DNA from: Paenibacillus glycanilyticus NBRC 16618
GTDB lineage: Bacteria; Bacillota; Bacilli; Paenibacillales; Paenibacillaceae
DNA: 64,000 nt
Reading direction: 5' to 3'
NCBI RefSeq assembly: GCF_004000805.1
Contig: NZ_BILY01000020.1
Span: forward strand, 1 to 64,000
This document shows positions 54,634 to 63,602 of this stretch, piece by piece. Positions within the stretch are counted from its first letter, which is position 1; every line of letters begins with the position of its first letter. The translations under genes and the position numbers were made by a program. The notes below the pieces were generated by a model, which was not told where the DNA came from, made no database searches, and saw only the letters and a list, made by a program, of their open reading frames with translations.

Positions 54634-56082
54634 TTAGTAGGCACGTGCAAATACGACCGTGTGCTCCGCATGATCACCGCATACGAGACATTTGCTTTTC
54701 TTCTTCTCCGGTTCAAACGGAATGTTGCGGCTTGTTGCTCCAGTCTCTTCCTTTACTTGCTTCTCGCAAGCAGCGGAACCGCACCAACCAGCCAGTACAA
54801 ATCCACGTTTTTCTTCCATCGAAGCTTTCATCTCGTCAAGCGTCTCTACGTCGTAGAAATTATCTTCACGGAATTTTTTCGCTTTTTCAAACATATCGCG
54901 TTGAATATCAGCAAGCATCGTTCCCACTTCCGCGATCAGGTTATCCTGGCGGACGATCCGTTTCTCGCCGCTAATGCGCGATACAAGAACAACTTGCCCA
55001 TTTTCCATATCGCGAGGACCAAGCTCAAGACGAAGCGGAACACCACGCATCTCGTATTCGTTGAACTTCCAGCCCGGACTTACGTCGGAACGGTCGTCAA
55101 CTTTTACGCGTACGCCGGCTTTTTTCAGCTCCGCATAAAGCTCGTCTACCCGGCCAACCACTTGATCGCGGGTTTTAGCCGGACCAATCGGGATCATAAT
55201 CACTTGAGTTGGCGCAACCTTCGGAGGCAATGCCAGACCGCGGTCGTCGCCATGAACCATAATCATAGCACCAATCAGACGCGTACTCACGCCCCAAGAT
55301 GTGGTATGCGCGAATTGAAGAGTATTCTCGCGGTCGAGATATTTGATGTCAAACGCAACGGCAAATTTTGTGCCCAGATAATGAGACGTACCGGCTTGCA
55401 CCGCTTTGCCGTCTTTCATCATCGCTTCGATGGAATACGTGTTAACCGCACCAGCAAAACGCTCGGACGGCGTCTTCTCCCCTTCAATAACCGGGATTGC
55501 CAGGAACTCTTCCACGAATTCGCGGTAGACCGTCAGCATTCTCATCGTTTCTTCGCGAGCTTCATCTTCGGTCTCGTGAGCCGTATGGCCTTCCTGCCAC
55601 AGGAATTCGCTTGTGCGTAGGAACGGCAGAGTACGCTTCTCCCAGCGCACAACGTTTGCCCATTGGTTAATAAGGAGCGGCAGGTCGCGGTACGATTGAA
55701 TCCATTTCGCATACATATGGCCGAACATCGTTTCCGAGGTTGGACGAATAGCCAGACGCTCTTCCAGCTTCTCGCCCGCTGCTTCCGTTACCCATGGCAG
55801 CTCCGGATTAAAGCCTTCGACATGCTCCTTCTCCTTTTGGAAGAAGCTCTCCGGAATAAAGAGCGGGAAGTAAGCGTTGCGGTGGCCCGTTTCCTTGAAC
55901 CGGCGGTCCAGGTCGCGCTGAATATTTTCCCAGAGCTCATAGCCTTCCGGCCGGAAAACGATACAGCCGCGTACCGGCGAATAATCCATGAGCTCCGCTT
56001 TCTTAATTACATCGATATACCATCTAGAAAAATCCTCGCCTTGTGGCGTAATTTCGGTAACAAACTGTTTATCCTTGGACAT
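54634..56082 (-). CDS. proS: Proline-tRNA ligase, short archaeal/eukaryotic type (ProS3)
   Basis: Charges tRNA-Pro. The 482-residue protein lacks the 180-residue editing insertion of the bacterial type and goes straight from motif 1 to motif 2 (RTSEFLWQEGHTAH at 156-169); RPTSE is at 113-117. It has the C-terminal Cys-rich zinc domain (CGSAACEK, CLVCGD) and ends in Tyr (FARAY), hallmarks of the ProS3 type. B. subtilis has the long type at this same locus, so this is an in-place replacement. The ATG at 56082 lies 7 bp behind the rseP stop. Confidence 0.95.
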   Translation of the reverse strand: MSKDKQFVTEITPQGEDFSRWYIDVIKKAELMDYSPVRGCIVFRPEGYELWENIQRDLDRRFKETGHRNAYFPLFIPESFFQKEKEHVEGFNPELPWVTEAAGEKLEERLAIRPTSETMFGHMYAKWIQSYRDLPLLINQWANVVRWEKRTLPFLRTSEFLWQEGHTAHETEDEAREETMRMLTVYREFVEEFLAIPVIEGEKTPSERFAGAVNTYSIEAMMKDGKAVQAGTSHYLGTKFAVAFDIKYLDRENTLQFAHTTSWGVSTRLIGAMIMVHGDDRGLALPPKVAPTQVIMIPIGPAKTRDQVVGRVDELYAELKKAGVRVKVDDRSDVSPGWKFNEYEMRGVPLRLELGPRDMENGQVVLVSRISGEKRIVRQDNLIAEVGTMLADIQRDMFEKAKKFREDNFYDVETLDEMKASMEEKRGFVLAGWCGSAACEKQVKEETGATSRNIPFEPEKKKSKCLVCGDHAEHTVVFARAY

Positions 56083-56089
56083 AACCGAC

Positions 56090-57355
56090 TTATGGCTCCC
56101 CTCGTACCAATCGCAAAATATCATTGTAAGTCACCACAAGCATCAGCAGCATAATTAAGGCAAAACCGATGAAGTGGACCATGCTCTCCCGGCTTGGATT
56201 AACCGGACGCCCGCGAACTGCCTCGAGACCGAGGAAGATGAGCCTGCTGCCATCAAGCGCGGGAATCGGCAGCAAGTTGAATATACCCAGATACAGGCTT
56301 AACAAAGCCGTCCATGACGTCAGGTCCGTAATGCCTTTGCGGGCAATTTCACTGGTCATTTCCGCTGTACGCACTGGTCCGCCCAGGTCATCCAGCTTAA
56401 AGTCTCCAATGATAATCTTCTTGAAGCCTTCGAAAATACTGATTGTCATCGTCTTCATCAGCTTCGCTGCACCCGTGATCGTCTCGCCCACTGTGGCGCT
56501 GCGGAACTGATAAGCCGCTCTGAGGCCAACCTTGCCAACGCCTTGATCATCCGCAACCGGAGTCAGCTTAATCGGCTCGAGCGCTCCATTGCGGATAACG
56601 TTCAATTGAATCGGCTTGCCTGCGGAAGCGCCGATAATATCAATCATTTTGTCATAATCGGTGCCGATCTTGACGCCGTTTACGGTATCGATCAAATCAC
56701 CTTTTTGCAGTTGTGCCTGCTCGGCCGGCATTCCTTTGGTTACTTCATCGACCAGCAAGCCTTGCGGCGTACCGGCGAGTTGTATGTATGCCATAAACAA
56801 AACAAACGCAAGCACAAAGTTCATAAGAGGGCCTGCAAAGATGGACATGGCGCGAGCGCCAACCGACTTGCTTCCGAATTGACGGTCAATTGGAGCAATC
56901 TGCGTCTCTTTCCCTCTAGAAATGAGAAGCGCCGTAGGATGAACGGAGAAACGGTCGTTCTCCCCTTCAACGTCGAGGGTAACGAACAAATCCTTCTCCA
57001 AGTCGATACCGGTCACTTCCCCGCGAATAACACCGCTCCGCTCATCCAGGCGATCGAGATAAATCCGGGTAACCTGGTTATTCTTCACCCGAACGGCTAC
57101 CGTTTGGCCGACAGTAACCTCTACAATCTCCGGATCTTCGCCTGCCATGCGGACAAAACCGCCTGCGGGCACAAGCCTCAGCGTAAAGCGAGTTTCACCG
57201 CGTTTGATCGAGAATAACTTCGGCCCGAAGCCGATAGCGAATTCCCGGACCAAAATCCCGGCGCGTTTCGCGAAAAAATAGTGTCCCCATTCATGGATGG
57301 TGACAATGACAAAAAATACGAGCACGGTCATAAATATGACCCGAATCATCTCCAT
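56090..57355 (-). CDS. rseP: Site-2 protease RseP/RasP
   Basis: Intramembrane zinc metalloprotease that cleaves anti-sigma factors and signal-peptide remnants. In 421 residues: first helix with HEWGH (21-25), a PDZ domain in the middle (GLLVDEVTKGMPAEQAQLQKGD) and the later motif NLLPIPALDGSRL. The ATG at 57355 has AGGAGG 6 nt upstream; the reading to 57472 runs into dxr. Usual place between dxr and proS. The region between HEWGH and the PDZ domain (about residues 75-160) is longer than I expect for the family. Confidence 0.95.
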   Translation of the reverse strand: MEMIRVIFMTVLVFFVIVTIHEWGHYFFAKRAGILVREFAIGFGPKLFSIKRGETRFTLRLVPAGGFVRMAGEDPEIVEVTVGQTVAVRVKNNQVTRIYLDRLDERSGVIRGEVTGIDLEKDLFVTLDVEGENDRFSVHPTALLISRGKETQIAPIDRQFGSKSVGARAMSIFAGPLMNFVLAFVLFMAYIQLAGTPQGLLVDEVTKGMPAEQAQLQKGDLIDTVNGVKIGTDYDKMIDIIGASAGKPIQLNVIRNGALEPIKLTPVADDQGVGKVGLRAAYQFRSATVGETITGAAKLMKTMTISIFEGFKKIIIGDFKLDDLGGPVRTAEMTSEIARKGITDLTSWTALLSLYLGIFNLLPIPALDGSRLIFLGLEAVRGRPVNPSRESMVHFIGFALIMLLMLVVTYNDILRLVRGEP

Positions 57356-57441
57356 AGCGAGCCTCCTGTTCGTAACGGCCTGTACATAGATTATCATTAT
57401 TCTCCCGTACGATACAAGAGAACCGCAGGTTACGGCAAAAG

Positions 57442-58581
57442 CTAGATGACCGCAGCCTCTCCGCGAGCCCAAGCATCAATCTCCGCAATAGCCTGCAAAT
57501 CATTTACTGCTGTTACCGAGTGGCGCTCGAGAACGCGCTCCAACACTCGCTCAATCCCCAAGAAATCAATCTCCCCGTTCAAGAAACGGGCTACCGCAAC
57601 TTCATTGGCTGCATTAAACACCGTTGGCGCCGAATCTCCGGCACGGCCGCAGTCAAAGGCAAGCTTGAGACAGGGGTATCTGGCAAAATCCATCTCGCGG
57701 AAATGCAGCTTCCCGATAGCCGCCAGATCAAGCCGGCCTGTCGGAGTTGGACGGCGGTCCGGATAAGTGAGCGCATACTGGATGGGAACCCGCATATCCG
57801 GCAAGCCCAGCTGAGCGATTACGCTGTTGTCGCTGAATTCCACAAAAGAATGGATGATGCTCTCCGGATGGATCAATACCTTGATCTGATCATAGGTCAC
57901 GTCAAACAGCCATCTTGCTTCGATAACCTCCAGCCCTTTGTTCACCATCGTGGCGGAATCGATCGTAATCTTCGCTCCCATGGACCAGTTCGGATGGTTC
58001 AATGCTTCGGCTACCGATACGCCTTGCAGCTGTTCACGCGTACGATCGCGGAACGAACCGCCCGATGCCGTCAGGGTGAGCTGCTGCAAAGCCTTAAGAT
58101 CTTCGCCGTTCAAACATTGGAAAATCGCCGAGTGCTCGCTGTCCACCGGAATGATCGAGACGCCTTTTTGTCTGGCGCGCTCCATTACGATATGACCGGC
58201 GGTCACAAGGGTTTCTTTGTTCGCCAGCGCAATCGTCTTGCCCGCGTCAATAGCGGCAAGAGTTGCAGGAAGTCCACGGCTGCCAACAATCGCCGTAACG
58301 ACAACATCGGCATCATTATTCGCCGCGATTTCTACAAGCCCCTCCTCGCCATAGAGGACTCGCGTGCCCTCAGGCAATTCACGCCTTGCCTGCTCCGCTA
58401 GCTCCTTGTTAGCCAAGCAAACGACCGAAGGCCGGCACTGCTTGGCCTGCTCAATCAGCAGCTGGAGGTTATTGCCCGCCGATAAGCCGACAACCTGATA
58501 GCGGTCCGGATCATTGGCAATGACGTCTAACGTCTGGGTGCCGATGGAGCCGGTAGAGCCTAAAATGGTGATTTTTTTCAT
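57442..58581 (-). CDS. dxr: 1-deoxy-D-xylulose 5-phosphate reductoisomerase
   Basis: Second enzyme of the MEP isoprenoid pathway, cytoplasmic, NADPH-dependent. Begins MKKITILGSTGSIGTQTLDV; active-site segments VDSEHSAIFQ, ASGGSFRD, HPNWSMGAKITIDSATM and HPESIIHSFVEF are intact. 379 residues, AGGAGG before ATG. Isoprenoid product feeds UppS, encoded nearby. Confidence 0.98.
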   Translation of the reverse strand: MKKITILGSTGSIGTQTLDVIANDPDRYQVVGLSAGNNLQLLIEQAKQCRPSVVCLANKELAEQARRELPEGTRVLYGEEGLVEIAANNDADVVVTAIVGSRGLPATLAAIDAGKTIALANKETLVTAGHIVMERARQKGVSIIPVDSEHSAIFQCLNGEDLKALQQLTLTASGGSFRDRTREQLQGVSVAEALNHPNWSMGAKITIDSATMVNKGLEVIEARWLFDVTYDQIKVLIHPESIIHSFVEFSDNSVIAQLGLPDMRVPIQYALTYPDRRPTPTGRLDLAAIGKLHFREMDFARYPCLKLAFDCGRAGDSAPTVFNAANEVAVARFLNGEIDFLGIERVLERVLERHSVTAVNDLQAIAEIDAWARGEAAVI

Positions 58582-58929
58582 GGATTCCTCCTGAAACTAC
58601 TCTTGTTGCTCTAATGCTCGTAAGTTACTGCTACCGGAATACCGCTGCGCAAAAGTGTCATGGCTTCGATCGCTGTTGTCCGAGAATTTCTTGATCTCAA
58701 TCCGCTTAGCGGTTGAAATTCACGGACAAAGGCGAGCGCTATCGCTTCTCTTCCATAACACTTTTGCTCCGCTCCCGCAGCCTCTTCGAGCAGAGCTATT
58801 CACGGCACTCCTTCCAAGTCGGAATGCCAAAGAAAAAAAAGATGGAGAGAAGGGAAAAACGTTATTAACATGTCATAAGCTCCATGTTAAGGGTTATCCA
58901 CAAATGGATAACTCCGCTATCACTTTGTT
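58582..58929. other. 348-bp gene-free gap between cdsA and dxr, hairpin-rich
   Basis: No ORF with coding character. It holds a 119-bp long inverted repeat (58649-58767), a GGCA/TGCC hairpin near 58804-58828, TTAACATG/CATGTTAA (58865-58872 with 58883-58890) followed on the minus strand by TAACGTTTTT (possible cdsA terminator), and GTTATCCA/TGGATAAC (58893-58912). Confidence 0.75.
58649..58767. repeat. 119-bp long imperfect hairpin upstream of dxr
   Basis: Outer arms GCAAAAGTGTCATGG (58649-58663) and CCATAACACTTTTGC (58753-58767), 14 of 15 paired. Inner arms TTGTCCGAGAATTTC (58676-58690) and GAAATTCACGGACAA (58715-58729), 14 of 15 paired. CGATCGCT and AGCGCTATCG pair between them. Confidence 0.85.
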
Positions 58930-59724
58930 TTATGTAGGGATCAAATCTGTCAGGATCAACAAAGGGAACACGATAATCCAACTGTCGAAACGGTCGAGAA
59001 CACCACCGTGGCCCGGCAAAATAGAGCCGGAATCCTTGATGTTGCGAACGCGTTTGTAAGCCGATTGAATGAGATCGCCTAGTTGACCGGCTACCGCAAC
59101 GATAAAGCCGATCAGCAGGGATGTCCCGATGTCGATAACATGAGGAGCGCAGATCGCGAATATAAGCGCTGCGATCACCGCAAGGACAACTCCGCCGACA
59201 GAACCTTCAATTGTCTTGTTAGGGCTTATAGACGGCCACAGCTTATGCTTACCCATCGCCCGCCCGACGAAATAAGCGCCTGCATCGGACGCAACGTTGC
59301 ATGTAATAATAAGAAACGACCAGAAAATGCCGTGGTGATCAAGATCGCGAACGGCATTCATCGAGCTAAAGCCGTAACCTACATATAAAGCGCCTAACAA
59401 CATAAGCGAGGCGCCGTCGATGGTTATTTTGTTTTTGGTGAATACCGTCACCGCCAGCAGCAAGAAAGCCAGCACCCATAGTACGGTAATCGACGAAGGT
59501 GAATCCACGCCTATAAGCTTCCATGGCAAAACGAACATAAGCACGCCTGCATAACCAAGCAGGGACGCCGGTTCATTCCACGAGTGCCCGTTCATCTTCG
59601 TATATTCGTTAAATCCAAGCAAAGCAAGCAAGACTAGCGCAGCTGCATAAAACCATCCGCCGGCTAATAGCAGAGCAACAAATGCTGCGCCGGCAAGCAG
59701 TCCCCAAATGATTCTCTGTTTCAA
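58930..59724 (-). CDS. cdsA: Phosphatidate cytidylyltransferase
   Basis: Membrane enzyme making CDP-diacylglycerol, the substrate of PgsA (encoded at 18 kb). About seven hydrophobic helices; the CDS signature runs from SAYKRVRNIKDSG to LPGHGGVLDRFDS. 264 residues. The TTG start is the only in-frame candidate; GGAGAG is about 10 nt upstream. It follows uppS by 26 bp. Confidence 0.96.
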   Translation of the reverse strand: MKQRIIWGLLAGAAFVALLLAGGWFYAAALVLLALLGFNEYTKMNGHSWNEPASLLGYAGVLMFVLPWKLIGVDSPSSITVLWVLAFLLLAVTVFTKNKITIDGASLMLLGALYVGYGFSSMNAVRDLDHHGIFWSFLIITCNVASDAGAYFVGRAMGKHKLWPSISPNKTIEGSVGGVVLAVIAALIFAICAPHVIDIGTSLLIGFIVAVAGQLGDLIQSAYKRVRNIKDSGSILPGHGGVLDRFDSWIIVFPLLILTDLIPT

Positions 59725-59750
59725 GTGATGGTCACTCTCCGTTATCGATG

Positions 59751-60515
59751 CTATAATCCGCCGTATCGCCGTGCACGCCGCTGATATTCTTGAATGGCTT
59801 CCTGCAGATGAGCCTCATTAAACTCCGGCCAATAAACGTTCGTAAACCACATCTCGCTATAAGCTAACTGCCACAGCATGAAGTTGCTCAGCCGGAGTTC
59901 ACCGCTCGTACGGATCAACAGATCGGGATCAGGAATGTCTCCGCTTAACAATCGGCTGGAGAGCAGCTGTTCGTCAATCTGCTCGGTCGATAAACGTCCG
60001 TCCTGTACATCGGCAGCAATTTCTTTGATCGCTTCAAGCATTTCCCTGCGACCGCCGTAATTAAGAGCAAAATTGAGTACGAGTCCAGTATTATGAGCCG
60101 TTTTCGTAATAGCTTCCTCAACGGCGCTGAGCGTAAACGACGGCAGGTTTTCCTTATGCCCCATCATCCGAACTTGAACGTTTTTTTCAATGAGCTCTGC
60201 CAGCTCAATTTCCAAAAATTGCTGGGGAAGCTTCATCAGGAACTCAACTTCGTCTTTGGGCCGCTTCCAGTTTTCCGTGGAAAAAGCGTACAATGTCAAA
60301 TATTTGACACCAAGACGATCTGCCTCCATCACGATCCGCTTCACCGTTTTCATACCGGTATGATGGCCGGCGATTCGTGGAAGTCCACGTTTCTTCGCCC
60401 AACGTCCGTTGCCGTCCATAATAATGGCGATATGCTTCGGGACATTGTCAGCTGCCAACGGTTCAGCCGCATTCGAGGACGATTTGCCAAGTTTAGCCCA
60501 AAGTCGACTGATCAT
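59751..60515 (-). CDS. uppS: Undecaprenyl diphosphate synthase (isoprenyl transferase)
   Basis: Cis-prenyltransferase that makes the C55 carrier for wall synthesis. Signature motifs IAIIMDGNGRWAKKRG, YAFSTENWKRP, LNYGGRREM and LIRTSGELRLSNFMLWQLAYSE are all present. 254 residues from the ATG at 60515, which has GGGAGG 7 nt upstream. Confidence 0.97.
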   Translation of the reverse strand: MISRLWAKLGKSSSNAAEPLAADNVPKHIAIIMDGNGRWAKKRGLPRIAGHHTGMKTVKRIVMEADRLGVKYLTLYAFSTENWKRPKDEVEFLMKLPQQFLEIELAELIEKNVQVRMMGHKENLPSFTLSAVEEAITKTAHNTGLVLNFALNYGGRREMLEAIKEIAADVQDGRLSTEQIDEQLLSSRLLSGDIPDPDLLIRTSGELRLSNFMLWQLAYSEMWFTNVYWPEFNEAHLQEAIQEYQRRARRYGGL

Positions 60516-60538
60516 GTTTGTTCCTCCCACCCGGAATT

Positions 60539-60568
60539 CAAAAAACCAAACCCCACCTGTCGGAGGGG
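60539..60568 (-). terminator. Candidate terminator between frr and uppS
   Basis: CCCC/GGGG stem (60551-60554 with 60565-60568) with extra pairs, followed on the minus strand by TTTGGTTTTTT. Probably leaky. Confidence 0.55.
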
Positions 60569-60580
60569 CTGTAGGCGCAA

Positions 60581-61134
60581 TTATACTTCCATAATCTCTT
60601 TCTCTTTAGCTACCAAAACTTTATCAACTTCCGCGATGAAACGGTCCGTTGCTTTTTGGATGTCTTCTTGATGACGACGGGACTCGTCTTCGGAAATCGT
60701 TGTTTTCTCAAGCTTCTTAATGTCGTCGTTAGCGTCGCGGCGGATGTTGCGGATTGCAACTTTCGCTTCTTCGCCAAACTTCTTCGTTGTTTTAACAAGC
60801 TCGGTACGACGCTCTTCCGTAAGCGGCGGCAAAGTGATGCGGATCGCCGAACCATCGTTGGATGGAGTAAGGCCAAGATCGGATTTCATAATCGCTTTCT
60901 CGATCGCTGCGATCGACGATTTGTCCCAAGGCTGAATGAACAGCGTGCGGGAATCCGGAACATTAATATTCGCTAATTGCGCAACGGGCGTAGGCGCCCC
61001 GTAATATTCAACTTGAACACGGTCGAGCAAAGCAGGCGTCGCCCGTCCTGCACGAAGTGTAGCCAGATCACGTTTCAAAGCACCGATTGCTTTCTCCATA
61101 CGCTCTTCTGCATTTTTCTTAATTGCTTGCGGCA

Positions 61135-61135
<1 letters not shown>
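60581..61135 (-). CDS. frr: Ribosome recycling factor
   Basis: Splits post-termination ribosomes together with EF-G. 184 residues with [21 protein letters not shown] and [11 protein letters not shown]. The ATG overlaps the pyrH stop (TAATG). Standard place in the rpsB-tsf-pyrH-frr cluster. Confidence 0.98.
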
Positions 61136-61905
<770 letters not shown>

Positions 61906-61916
61906 CTATTATTTAG

Positions 61917-61943
61917 AAAAAAAGAGCGGGGCGAACGCCCCGC
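61917..61943 (-). terminator. Terminator of tsf
   Basis: Perfect GC stem GCGGGGCG (61926-61933) and CGCCCCGC (61936-61943) followed by seven T on the minus strand. Confidence 0.9.
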
Positions 61944-61961
61944 CCCGCCTGTGCGTTCGGT

Positions 61962-62612
61962 TTACAGTTTTGCTTGAGCCATAACTTCTTCAACGAAGTT
62001 ATCCACTTTTTTCTCCAAGCCTTCGCCCAGTTCGTAACGAACGAAACGACGAATCGAGATGTTTTCACCGATAGCGCTGATTTTCTCGTTCAGAAGAGCC
62101 GAGATTGTTTTGTCCGGATCTTTAACGAAGGATTGCTCCATCAAGCAGTATTCTTCGTAGTATTTCGAGATACGGCCGTCAACCATTTTCTCAACGATTT
62201 TTTCCGGTTTGCCTTCGTTCAGAGCTTGAGCTTTCAGAATCCCGCGCTCTTTTTCGATTTCTTCAGCCGGAACTTCTTCGCGTTTTACGAACTTAGGGTT
62301 CGCTGCGGCAATGTGCATTGCGATGTCGCGAGCGAAAGTACGGAATTGATCCGTTTTAGCTACGAAGTCAGTTTCGCAGTTGATTTCAACCAGAACGCCG
62401 ATACGGCCGCCTGCATGGATATACGATTCAACTACGCCTTCAGTTGCAACACGGCCAGCTTTGTTAGCTGCCGCGGACAGACCTTTTTCACGAAGCAATT
62501 CAATTGCTTTTGTGATGTCGCCGTTTGTTTCGTCCAATGCTTTCTTGCAATCGAGCATACCTGCTCCAGTTCTTTCACGAAGTTCTTTTACTGCGCTTGC
62601 GGATACCGCCAT
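61962..62612 (-). CDS. tsf: Elongation factor Ts
   Basis: Nucleotide exchange factor for EF-Tu. Contains [18 protein letters not shown], the contact motif NCETDFVA (full: [14 protein letters not shown]) and a short dimerisation domain; 216 residues, the compact Bacillota form. The ATG at 62612 has AGGAGG upstream. Confidence 0.98.
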   Translation of the reverse strand: MAVSASAVKELRERTGAGMLDCKKALDETNGDITKAIELLREKGLSAAANKAGRVATEGVVESYIHAGGRIGVLVEINCETDFVAKTDQFRTFARDIAMHIAAANPKFVKREEVPAEEIEKERGILKAQALNEGKPEKIVEKMVDGRISKYYEEYCLMEQSFVKDPDKTISALLNEKISAIGENISIRRFVRYELGEGLEKKVDNFVEEVMAQAKL

Positions 62613-62653
62613 GATTAGCCCTCCTGGAAATTCCATTTTTAGTTTTTACGTTC

Positions 62654-62696
62654 AAAAAAAGGGCGGTGAGAGGCTTTCACCTTCTGACCACCCTTT
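62654..62696 (-). terminator. Terminator between rpsB and tsf
   Basis: AAAGGGCGGT (62658-62667) and ACCACCCTTT (62687-62696), one G-U pair, then seven T on the minus strand. It probably reduces tsf relative to rpsB. Confidence 0.85.
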
Positions 62697-62716
62697 GTTG
62701 TAGCAATTATATCGGA

Positions 62717-63415
62717 TTAAGCAGTTGTTTGCTCGCCTTGGTTAGCTTCCACGATAGCGTCAGCCATTTTGGACGTCAGCAATTTAACTGCGCGAATCGC
62801 GTCGTCATTGCCTGGAATTACATAGTCGATTTCGTCCGGATCGCAGTTTGTATCAACGATACCTACGATTGGAATACCGAGCTTGCGTGCTTCAGCAACA
62901 GCGATACGCTCTTTGCGAGGATCGATGATGAACAGCGCGCTAGGCAGGCCTTTCATCCCTTTGATGCCGCCGAGGAATTTTTCCAGACGGTCTTTTTCTT
63001 TGTTAAGAATGATAACTTCTTTTTTAGGCAGTACTTCGAAAGTACCGTCTTCCGACCATTTTTCGAGTTGACGCAGACGGTCAATACGTTTTTGGATCGT
63101 TTGGAAGTTAGTCAGCGTACCACCCAACCAACGTTGGTTGATGTAGAAGTTGCCGCAACGTTCAGCTTCTTCTTTCACCGAGTCTTGAGCTTGTTTTTTC
63201 GTACCTACGAACAGCATAGTGCCGCCCTCAGCAGCTACAGAACGTACGAAGTTGTAAGCCTCTTCGACTTTCTTAACTGTTTTTTGCAGGTCGATAATGT
63301 AAATTCCGTTTCTTTCTGTGAAGATATAACGATCCATCTTAGGGTTCCAACGACGAGTTTGGTGACCGAAGTGTACCCCAGCTTCGAGAAGCTGTTTCAT
63401 GGAAATAACCGCCAT
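62717..63415 (-). CDS. rpsB: 30S ribosomal protein S2
   Basis: Late-binding protein of the 30S subunit. Begins [25 protein letters not shown]; contains [11 protein letters not shown] and [12 protein letters not shown]. 232 residues from the ATG at 63415, with GGAGGTG 8 nt upstream. Preceded by a promoter and a 120-nt leader with a perfect hairpin. Confidence 0.98.
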   Translation of the reverse strand: MAVISMKQLLEAGVHFGHQTRRWNPKMDRYIFTERNGIYIIDLQKTVKKVEEAYNFVRSVAAEGGTMLFVGTKKQAQDSVKEEAERCGNFYINQRWLGGTLTNFQTIQKRIDRLRQLEKWSEDGTFEVLPKKEVIILNKEKDRLEKFLGGIKGMKGLPSALFIIDPRKERIAVAEARKLGIPIVGIVDTNCDPDEIDYVIPGNDDAIRAVKLLTSKMADAIVEANQGEQTTA

Positions 63416-63479
63416 ATTCAACACACCTCCTGTTATGGTTTTTAGTGATTACCTCCGCCCATCGCATCTTCCGCTAAAA

Positions 63480-63496
63480 CTTCCGGCGACCGGAAG
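63480..63496 (-). promoter_or_regulatory. Hairpin in the rpsB leader
   Basis: CTTCCGG (63480-63486) and CCGGAAG (63490-63496) with a 3-nt loop, about 65 nt before the rpsB start. Possible S2 feedback element; no known Rfam-type leader is recognised. Confidence 0.5.
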
Positions 63497-63542
63497 CACC
63501 ATTATCGGAATTAATAGGCGTGTGTTTTTAACACCGTCAATT

Positions 63543-63571
63543 AATATAACATATCTGCCTAGACGGTGCAA
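63543..63571 (-). promoter_or_regulatory. Sigma-A promoter of rpsB
   Basis: TTGCAC (63566-63571), 17 bp, TGT-TATATT (-10 at 63543-63548) with an extended -10, on the minus strand. Confidence 0.75.
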
Positions 63572-63602
63572 CAGATGATTGTCGAAATTTTGCAGTTTGT
63601 CT

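Noticed and set aside
58893-58912. DnaA-box-like TTATCCACA within GTTATCCA/TGGATAAC
   Set aside because: A single 9-mer match is expected about once by chance in two such windows; no cluster of boxes, no AT-rich unwinding region, and no dnaA/dnaN nearby.
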